Shown here: positions 1 to 5,316 of the stretch, piece by piece
Layout of the letters: every line of letters begins with the position of its first letter
How positions within the stretch are numbered: the stretch's first letter is position 1
Origin: CAZKUN01 sp964555935
GTDB lineage: Bacteria; Armatimonadota; Zipacnadia; Zipacnadales; VGFC01
Length of the DNA: 5,996 nt
Assembly: GCA_964555935.1 (NCBI GenBank)
Contig: CAZKUN010000396.1
Coordinates: 1-5,996 of the forward strand
Direction: 5' to 3'
Notes under the pieces: generated by a model
What the model saw: the letters and a program-made list of their open reading frames with translations, nothing else
The model's database searches: none
Told to the model about the DNA's origin: nothing
Made by a program: the position numbers and the translations under genes

Positions 1-53
1 CGGCGCTGGCGGCGCTGCTCGTTCTGACGGCAGCGGCCGGGGCGGCCGATGAG
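1..53 (+). other. C-terminal part of a signal peptide
   Basis: Read in the frame of the downstream glycosidase from base 3, the codons give ALAALLVLTAAAGAADEA. This is a hydrophobic core followed by small residues suited to signal peptidase I, with cleavage probably near AGA-A or GAA-D. It shows that the enzyme is exported and that the TTG at base 93 is not the start. The charged N-region and start codon are outside the window. Confidence 0.75.
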
Positions 54-1454
54 GCCACGATCCGCGTCGCGGTCGGCGCTCCGGGGCCCACGTTGAGCCC
101 GCTGCTGCTAGGCAACAACCTCATCGCCACTCGCGGCGCCGGAGGACCGGCGCTCTACGACGCCCAGTCCGGCGAGTGGCGCCCCCGCGTCCTCGATGCC
201 GCCAAGGCGCTTCGCCCGACGATTCTGCGCTTCCCAGGCGGCGGCAAGAGCGAGCGCTACCACTGGGAGGACGGTGTCGGAGAGCAGCCCAGGAATCCCG
301 ACTACGAGTTCGGCACGGATGAGTGGATGCAGCTCTGCGAGACGGTCGGCGCCGAGCCGATGATCACCGCCAACTGGCTGACAGGCAGTCCGGCTCTCGC
401 CGCGCGCTGGGTCGAGTACTGCAACGGCCCGGCCGGTTCGCCCTGCGGAAAGAAGCGAGCCAATAACGATCACGCGGAGCCGTATGGCGTGCGGTACTGG
501 GAGATCGGCAACGAGCCCACCCACACGAGCCAGATCCGCGACTACGCGCTGACACTCGACGCCTACGCCCACGCGATGAAGAGGGCGGACCCCGACATCC
601 TGATCGGTGGCGCCGCCTGGCAGTGGCGAGGCTGGATGAACCACTACCGTCCGGACGACGTGCCGTGGACCGAGACGCTGCTCGGGCTGGCCGGCGAGCA
701 CCTCGACTTCCTCGTGATCCACCCCTACCTCTGGATCTCCGAAGCCCCGACGGTGGACGACCAGTTCGTCGAGGCGGCCCTGGCCTACCCAGAGCACCTG
801 GACCGCTGGCTGGCGGAGACACGAGAGATGTGCGTTGAGGCCGGCTACCCCAATCTCCCGATCTTCGCGACGGAGTATAACGGCTACTACGGGGGATTGG
901 GGATGTCGCCGGCCCTGGTTCAGCACTTCAACGGCGTGTTGCTCTGCGAGACTTTGCACTCGTTCATCGAGGCCGGTCTCGAGGGGGCATGCTACTGGGA
1001 GCTGGCGACGATCGGCTGGGATCACTTCGCGAACATCATGCTCGCCGAGGGCAAGCACTTCGCCTTGCGGCCGACATACCACGCGCTGAAGTTGTACCGC
1101 GACCACTTCTCCGGCCGGCTCGTGCCGAGTGAGGTAGACTGCGAGTCATACGCCGCTCCCCGGGTGGGTGTTATCCCCGCGCAGAGCGGCGTCCCGTCGC
1201 TCGATGCGGTGGCCGCCGTCCGGGAGGATGGTTCCCTGGTCGTGGGCTGCGCGTGGCGGCGGACGGGCGAGCCGTGCGAGGTATCGGTCGAGGTGAGCGG
1301 GCGGCAGATCGCAAGCGCGACCGTCCACGCGCTGGTCGCCGACGGTCCTCTCGCCACGAACACCAGCGTCCGGACGAGTCCGGCTCAGGTGTCGCGAGGG
1401 GTGGTCACGTTCGAACTCCCACCCATCTCGGCCGCCGTGGTCGTCGTGGACTGA
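1..1454 (+). CDS. Secreted GH51-like alpha-L-arabinofuranosidase, 5' end outside window
   Basis: Probable exo-acting glycosidase that removes alpha-L-arabinofuranosyl groups from arabinan, arabinoxylan or similar glycans outside the cytoplasm. The frame is open from base 3 to the TGA at 1452-1454 (483 residues visible). A TTG at 93 could start a 453-residue ORF, but the frame is open upstream and its first codons encode a hydrophobic Ala/Leu stretch ending in AAAGAA-DEA. That is the end of a signal peptide, so the true start lies off the left edge. Counting from base 3, GH51 hallmarks are LRFPGGG near 75-81, FGTDEWMQLCE near 103-113, WEIGNEP with the presumed acid/base Glu171 (bases 513-515), and FATEYNGYYGG with the presumed nucleophile Glu291 (873-875). 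The 120-residue spacing of the two glutamates fits GH51. The C-terminus from about residue 375 looks like the usual beta-sandwich, ending in ELPPISAAVVVVD. The family call is strong. The substrate is not resolved, and a related clan GH-A specificity is possible. Confidence 0.88.
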   Translation, partial: ALAALLVLTAAAGAADEATIRVAVGAPGPTLSPLLLGNNLIATRGAGGPALYDAQSGEWRPRVLDAAKALRPTILRFPGGGKSERYHWEDGVGEQPRNPDYEFGTDEWMQLCETVGAEPMITANWLTGSPALAARWVEYCNGPAGSPCGKKRANNDHAEPYGVRYWEIGNEPTHTSQIRDYALTLDAYAHAMKRADPDILIGGAAWQWRGWMNHYRPDDVPWTETLLGLAGEHLDFLVIHPYLWISEAPTVDDQFVEAALAYPEHLDRWLAETREMCVEAGYPNLPIFATEYNGYYGGLGMSPALVQHFNGVLLCETLHSFIEAGLEGACYWELATIGWDHFANIMLAEGKHFALRPTYHALKLYRDHFSGRLVPSEVDCESYAAPRVGVIPAQSGVPSLDAVAAVREDGSLVVGCAWRRTGEPCEVSVEVSGRQIASATVHALVADGPLATNTSVRTSPAQVSRGVVTFELPPISAAVVVVD

Positions 1455-1492
1455 ACTCGCGGGGCGATCGCGCGCCGACGAAGGACGTGGCG

Positions 1493-3343
1493 CTAGTATC
1501 GGCTGGCGGTGATCTGCAGGTAGGTGCCGACGCCATCGTCCAGGGCCCGCGAGGCGGGCGAGCGCATCCTCACCGCCACGCTGTCCCCCTCCGACAACTC
1601 CGGGATGGTGTACTGGATCTCCGCCCCATGCCCGGTCACCTTCCGGTAGAACACGGTCGTGCCGTTCCTGAGGACATGCACCTCACTGGTATCGGCGCGT
1701 TTCCCCGCGGGAATGGCCATCGCAGCCCTGACGGTCACGTTCACCAGCCCGCCGTAAGGACAGGTAAACGCGCCGGTGGACGAGTCGTAGCAGGCCTCGA
1801 AGTTCGCCCCGTCAGGCAGGTGATTGATGTCGCGGAACTTGACGACATCACCGTCAGGATGGATGAGCTGGTCCGCTCCCTGAACGTGGAGGAGCATCCG
1901 GTCTGAGAACTTCTGCGTGCCGCCACGCACGGCGTTGAGTCCCTTGACGGAGGCATCGAAGAACGAGTTCGCGTCGATACTGACGGTGGCCTCGGCGTTG
2001 CCGATCACCGCGACCTCGGACGTCCGCGCGGCTCGGTGGAACGAGCAGTTCTGGATCAGTACCCCTCCCGTAAACAGGGGGTCAGTGGTCACAACCGGGT
2101 TGTCGGAACTCAGGTACCCACTGCAGCCGATCATGCTGAGGCTGTTGGATCTGCTGGAGGACACGATGCCGCGCGGATTACTGGTGGCGAAGAAACTCCC
2201 GCCCTCTACATGGGCGCCGTTGACGAAGATTTTGCCGTATTCCTTGAAGTCCGCATCATTCGTGGTCTCGATGGGCTGGGCATCAATCAGCGGGATCGTG
2301 TTGAAGTTGGCGATGCCGCCACCGTCAATGTATACCATGCCCCCGATTGCGCGGATGTTCGTGCAGTCCGATGCTTCCCACGCCGCTTTCCTCGGGTCGC
2401 CCTCGCGCAGCGACCAGGGGAATGAGTAGAGAAACACGCCGGCGAACCTGACGATCGTGTTCGCGCCGACGACCTCCACCCCACGCAGGCAATGGCAGGT
2501 GGATCCCCCGATGATCTCGATCTCGCTGTCACCCTTCTCGGCGTCGCCGGGCACGCCGCTGGTTGCCCACGTTCGGTCCCCTATCAGCCACCCCAGCCCG
2601 GCGCGCCAGATGCTCACGTTGTGGCTGGTGAAGTGGCGCGCGTTGACGTTGATCGCGCACTCATAGCCGAGATTGTAGTCAAGATCGATGAACAGGTTCC
2701 CCGTGATGGTGCTGGAGTGGGCGCTGGGAGCGAACCGCAGCAGGTAGTCCGACGCGCCCGGCCGCGCGATCAGCCAGGCGTTCTCCGAGTGTATGGTGAA
2801 GCCGAATTGGCCGACCAGGAGACTGGTCACCGCATACTTGCCGCCGAGGATGAGCCGGCTGCCGGCGGTCTCGCCGACGGAGTCGATGGCGCGCTGGACG
2901 GCCGCCGTGTCATCGGTGGTTCCCTGCCCCCCGGCACCAAACCACTCCGGGCAGGGATCCTTCAGCCCAACCACGGCCCCCGCCGGCGAGAAGATTTCGT
3001 AGCGGCCCGCGGACAGAGATCCGGCCACGTCCAGGGGAGCGGTCCCGAGCGAGATGCGCCCCCCTCGGGGAACCACAACATCGACATGGGCGGGAATCGC
3101 GGGGGCGTCGCACTCCAGCGTGGAATCAGCTAGCAGCGTGGCCGGCGCGTCGCCGATAGCCGCGAGGGCCGCGGCGAGGGAGCCGCCGTAGTCACTCGCG
3201 ACGAATGTCCTTCCACTGATCTCCGGGACATCCGCCGCTACGTGGCCCGCCATCGCGAGCGCCACCATGCCGGCCAAGACAGCGCCCGGCGGATGTCCGG
3301 AGCGTCCGCAAGCGCGTCCTTGCCTTCTGGTCTGGCCTTCCAT
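1493..3343 (-). CDS. Secreted right-handed beta-helix (pectate-lyase-like) protein with C-terminal C1q/TNF-like domain
   Basis: A 616-residue exported protein. The ATG at 3343 is chosen because GGAGG (3349-3353) lies 5 bases upstream. The frame is open further back to 3766, but that part lies inside the upstream gene and reads as Arg/Ser-rich noise. Residues 1-37 form a signal peptide: an Arg-rich N-region, then AVLAGMVALAMAGHVA with cleavage near VAA-DV. Residues 38-130 form a leader domain with the motif SLSAGRYEIF. PEWFGAGGQGTTDDTAAVQ (132-150) is the typical entry into pectate-lyase-3 / GH28-related beta-helices. Residues of about 160-470 are repetitive Asn/Gly/Ile-rich strands suited to the solenoid. 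Residues of about 490-616 (YDSSTGAFTCPYGGLVNV near 519-536, then alternating strands to LQITASRY) resemble a C1q/TNF-like jelly roll. No catalytic residues can be assigned, so it may be a polysaccharide lyase or hydrolase, or a glycan-binding fibre. Both fold types often trimerise. It is probably co-transcribed with the sialidase-like gene 34 bases upstream. Confidence 0.8.
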   Translation of the reverse strand: MEGQTRRQGRACGRSGHPPGAVLAGMVALAMAGHVAADVPEISGRTFVASDYGGSLAAALAAIGDAPATLLADSTLECDAPAIPAHVDVVVPRGGRISLGTAPLDVAGSLSAGRYEIFSPAGAVVGLKDPCPEWFGAGGQGTTDDTAAVQRAIDSVGETAGSRLILGGKYAVTSLLVGQFGFTIHSENAWLIARPGASDYLLRFAPSAHSSTITGNLFIDLDYNLGYECAINVNARHFTSHNVSIWRAGLGWLIGDRTWATSGVPGDAEKGDSEIEIIGGSTCHCLRGVEVVGANTIVRFAGVFLYSFPWSLREGDPRKAAWEASDCTNIRAIGGMVYIDGGGIANFNTIPLIDAQPIETTNDADFKEYGKIFVNGAHVEGGSFFATSNPRGIVSSSRSNSLSMIGCSGYLSSDNPVVTTDPLFTGGVLIQNCSFHRAARTSEVAVIGNAEATVSIDANSFFDASVKGLNAVRGGTQKFSDRMLLHVQGADQLIHPDGDVVKFRDINHLPDGANFEACYDSSTGAFTCPYGGLVNVTVRAAMAIPAGKRADTSEVHVLRNGTTVFYRKVTGHGAEIQYTIPELSEGDSVAVRMRSPASRALDDGVGTYLQITASRY

Positions 3344-3348
3344 ATCAG

Positions 3349-3353
3349 CCTCC
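3349..3353 (-). promoter_or_regulatory. Ribosome binding site deciding the start of the beta-helix gene
   Basis: The minus strand reads GGGAGGCTGAT-ATG. The GGAGG core is 5 bases from the ATG at 3343 and lies in the 34-base gap after the stop of the upstream gene. It is the main reason to reject the longer reading frame that begins at 3766. Confidence 0.75.
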
Positions 3354-3377
3354 CTGCCCGCCGCCGCGTCCGGGCGC

Positions 3378-4709
3378 TCAGAACTCATTGCCCAGCTCGG
3401 GATCACCGCCGCCAGGATCTGGTGTATCGCCCTCGTCTGCCTCCGCGCCGCCTGCCGCGGGCGAGCCCGGCGCGGGCAGGATGTCGATGCCGCTCGCGTC
3501 CGCGCGCACCCGGACGCGCAGCCCAAACAGCGACTCCGCACGCGCATCATCCGGCCGGTGGCCTCCCGTGTGCAGGTAGACCACATACGCCGTCCCATCC
3601 GGCAGTAGTATCGGATGGCAGTACCCGTAGACGCTGGGGTCCACGCTGTAGCCGTACGGCTTCCCATCCGCCTCCCCCGGGCCGCGCCACGTGCGCCCGC
3701 CATCGGGGCTGAGCAGGACCCGGATCCCGCCCTTCGTGTACGAGCCATGGAACAGCGCCAGCACACCGTTTGGCATCTGGAGCAGATGAGGATCGAACAG
3801 GTTCCAGCCGGTCGATCCGGAGTAGCGCCACGTGAGGCCGCCGTCGTCGGAGAAGCACATGTCCCCCTCGCGCCGGATGACCATCGTCAGCTTGCCGGGC
3901 TCTGTCTCGGCGACTGTCGGCTCATACAGGTCGTGGTCGGTCGTGACGAGTGACGCCAGCTCGAAGGTCCTCCCTCGGTCGGCGGATCGGAACGTCCCGA
4001 TGCAGTGGAGGCCGTGCTCAGCATCGAAATTGCCCTCCACTTCCCAGACCACCGTGCCGTCCGCAAGCTGGATCGCCGGCCCGCTGGAGAACGCGGTCTG
4101 TTCGGGCTTGCCGGGCAGATCCAGGGGCTCCGTCCACGTGTCGCCACCGTCACCCGACAGCATGTACTTGGCGTAGACCACTCGGGGCAGGCGGTAGGTG
4201 AAGAACGTGCAAATCAGCGTCCCATCATCCAGCTCCAGAATCGTGGGGGACCTGTCATCAGCGTCCGTATCAACCAGAACCTCCGGCGCAGACCAGGTCA
4301 GTCCCTCATCATCCGAATGCATGATGTGCGTCCTGCCGCCGCGCGGCGCGGGGAGATCAGGCAAGCCGATCTCCCGCCACTCCTTGTGCTGCTTGGCGCA
4401 TGCCGGATCTGCCCGGATCTCCTCGGCCCACGGGACCGTCACGTGCCAGTACCCCGACGTGAATGTCAGGAGCCAACGGCCCGACCGCAGTCGAGTGACG
4501 CCCGACCACCCGACGAATCCACCGTAGCCCTCGTAGGGCTCCGGCTCGTTGATTCCGGGACCCACGAGCGTGCGTCGGCACCCCTTGGGTCGGTCGGCTT
4601 CCGGCTCCTCGCCGGCGATCTCGAAGCGGACTTCTTCGCTCATCGCTCTTCCCTCCTGAAGCAAGCATCCGATCGCGAGCCCGATCAGCACGGCTCCCCG
4701 CACGTTCAT
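3378..4709 (-). CDS. Sialidase-like BNR/Asp-box beta-propeller protein
   Basis: A 443-residue protein of the exo-alpha-sialidase / BNR-repeat superfamily, the six-bladed propeller fold of GH33 and relatives. Five Asp boxes (S-x-D-x-G-x-T-W/F) are visible: SDDEGLTW 132-139, SGDGGDTW 185-192, SADRGRTF 242-249, SDDGGLTW 287-294 and SPDGGRTW 334-341. No clear N-terminal RIP motif is seen. Arginines that could bind a carboxylate exist (such as R279/R280), but the full GH33 triad cannot be confirmed, so true sialidase activity is unproven. From the ATG at 4709 the first 15 residues (MNVRGAVLIGLAIGC) look like a short signal peptide with a lipobox-like LAIGC. AGGAG (4716-4720) lies 6 bases upstream. 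A second start at 4643 (M23) also has a strong RBS and would give a form without the signal. Residues 413-443 are a Gly/Pro/Asp-rich, probably disordered tail. It is first in a likely two-gene operon with the beta-helix gene. Confidence 0.82.
   Translation of the reverse strand: MNVRGAVLIGLAIGCLLQEGRAMSEEVRFEIAGEEPEADRPKGCRRTLVGPGINEPEPYEGYGGFVGWSGVTRLRSGRWLLTFTSGYWHVTVPWAEEIRADPACAKQHKEWREIGLPDLPAPRGGRTHIMHSDDEGLTWSAPEVLVDTDADDRSPTILELDDGTLICTFFTYRLPRVVYAKYMLSGDGGDTWTEPLDLPGKPEQTAFSSGPAIQLADGTVVWEVEGNFDAEHGLHCIGTFRSADRGRTFELASLVTTDHDLYEPTVAETEPGKLTMVIRREGDMCFSDDGGLTWRYSGSTGWNLFDPHLLQMPNGVLALFHGSYTKGGIRVLLSPDGGRTWRGPGEADGKPYGYSVDPSVYGYCHPILLPDGTAYVVYLHTGGHRPDDARAESLFGLRVRVRADASGIDILPAPGSPAAGGAEADEGDTPDPGGGDPELGNEF
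4652..4657 (-). promoter_or_regulatory. Perfect AGGAGG before an internal alternative start
   Basis: The minus strand carries AGGAGG followed by 8 bases and an ATG at 4643, in frame with the sialidase-like gene (codon 23). This is a better match to the anti-SD sequence than the site before the ATG at 4709. Either the annotated start should be 4643, giving a 421-residue protein without an export signal, or both starts are used. I prefer 4709 because the codons in between encode a plausible signal or lipoprotein leader. Confidence 0.5.
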
Positions 4710-4715
4710 GCCACG

Positions 4716-4720
4716 CTCCT
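4716..4720 (-). promoter_or_regulatory. Ribosome binding site before the start at 4709
   Basis: On the minus strand AGGAG is followed by 6 bases and the ATG at 4709. Spacing and match are normal, which supports translation of the short hydrophobic leader of the sialidase-like protein. Confidence 0.6.
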
Positions 4721-4816
4721 GTCGAATCGCATGACGAGTCTAAGTTTGCCTGATAGCTCTGACGCCGAATCTTCGAGTGTCTGCGTTCGACTGGACCGGG
4801 CGGCAGCCCTCCAAGC
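4721..4816. other. Upstream region of the minus-strand operon, slightly AT-richer
   Basis: This gap precedes the sialidase-like gene and must hold the operon's promoter if no further gene lies upstream on that strand. Bases of about 4736-4760 are more AT-rich than their surroundings and carry stops in the plus frame of the methylase remnant (TGA 4751, TAG 4754, TGA 4760). I could not find a convincing -35/-10 pair. On the minus strand TAGACT resembles a -10 (4 of 6) but lacks a good -35 partner. Confidence 0.3.
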
Positions 4817-5098
4817 GTGGCTGGTTCCGGCAAGCCGCCTGCTGGTACGCGCGCCTGGCGATGCATCTGGGAGAGGCGTCGCCGCGCGCGCCGGCCGGAG
4901 TTCGATCACGAGCTGTTAGCCGAGATGCTGCTGGATCGGCCAGGACCGTGGATGCTGACTTACGGCGACCACAAGCGAATGCGCGAGCTGTATGACCACC
5001 CGGGCGTCAAGCTCATGCCGATCGTCTACGCGGGCAATGTGAATGCGAGCCGGAAGGACGGGAGGACGGACCTGATCATTGGGATGGCGGCGAAGTGA
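4817..5098 (+). pseudogene. C-terminal remnant of a D12-class DNA adenine methylase
   Basis: The frame from a GTG at 4817 encodes 93 residues. From residue 29 (base 4901) to the end it looks like the C-terminal part of an N6-adenine DNA methyltransferase of the D12 (Dam) class: FDHELLAEML, then WMLTYGDHKRMRELYDH, then a strand segment and TDLIIGMAAK before the TGA at 5096-5098. In the family these correspond to the helix after the DPPY catalytic loop, the (I/L)(S/T)Y-D strand with RELY, and the terminal ELLI-N strand. The DPPY motif and the AdoMet-binding FxGxG motif are absent, and the first 28 residues are Arg-rich and unlike the family. Nothing like the N-terminal half is seen upstream, only stops at 4751-4762. 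No Shine-Dalgarno precedes the GTG. I read it as a truncated, non-functional relic of a restriction-modification, phage or transferred methylase gene. Family recognition is by eye only. Confidence 0.6.
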
Positions 5099-5316
5099 GA
5101 ACGTCCCGAGAGGCCCGGCAGTTGTCTCGCTGGTGTCACACCGTCGTCCCACGCCGTCGCAATCGCAATGTGTCAGGGCCGCGAGGACAGATGGGACGGC
5201 GATCCGTATATTCTACTGAACAACGCGGACCATCTGGTGTTCGCGAGGCGCCTGAATACAGTCCATGGCGCCGGCCCCCGTTCCGGTGTTGAGGCTACTG
5301 CCAGGGAGGCGTTACG
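5099..5316. other. Low-coding stretch between the methylase remnant and the membrane protein gene
   Basis: No intact gene is supported here. One short plus-strand frame (ATG 5168 to TGA 5368, 66 residues) contains RWDGDPYILLNNADHLVFAR, which has a protein-like composition. It lacks a Shine-Dalgarno, turns Arg/Ser-rich after residue 40 and overlaps the next gene by about 50 bases. It is in the same phase as the methylase remnant and might be another decayed fragment. I do not recognise a family. Confidence 0.35.
5303..5309 (+). promoter_or_regulatory. Ribosome binding site of the membrane protein gene
   Basis: AGGGAGG lies 7 bases before the ATG at 5317. It is the strongest plus-strand Shine-Dalgarno in the right part of the window and fixes the start of the membrane protein. 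Confidence 0.7.

Noticed and set aside
108..1106. 332-residue open frame on the minus strand
   Set aside because: It lies entirely antisense to the GH51-like gene, whose catalytic motifs are intact. Its composition (Val/Arg/Gly-rich, no motif) is that of a GC-rich shadow frame.
1455..1492. Possible bidirectional terminator between the convergent stops
   Set aside because: Only a 4-bp GGCG/CGCC stem (1463-1476) can be drawn and there is no T tract on either strand. That is not enough to call a terminator.
1253..1906. 217-residue plus-strand frame across the end of the GH51-like gene and into the beta-helix gene
   Set aside because: It overlaps the sense codons of one well-supported gene and the antisense of another, has no ribosome binding site and is Arg/Gly-rich.
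3344..3766. N-terminal extension of the beta-helix frame up to 3766
   Set aside because: It lies inside the sialidase-like gene on the same strand in another phase, reads as Arg/Ser/Cys-rich noise and would bury the obvious signal peptide 142 residues in.
4736..4760. Sigma-70-like promoter for the minus-strand operon
   Set aside because: TAGACT matches a -10 in 4 of 6 positions, but the -35 at normal spacing matches only 3 of 6, so chance is a sufficient explanation.
4777..4900. N-terminal half of the methylase in a shifted frame (FDWTGRQPSKRGW at 4786-4824)
   Set aside because: It faintly recalls the WxGGK start of D12 methylases, but the glycine-lysine motif is broken and there is no room for the DPPY region before 4901.
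4005..4919. 304-residue plus-strand frame
   Set aside because: Most of it is antisense to the sialidase-like gene, with Arg/Pro-rich composition and no recognisable domain.
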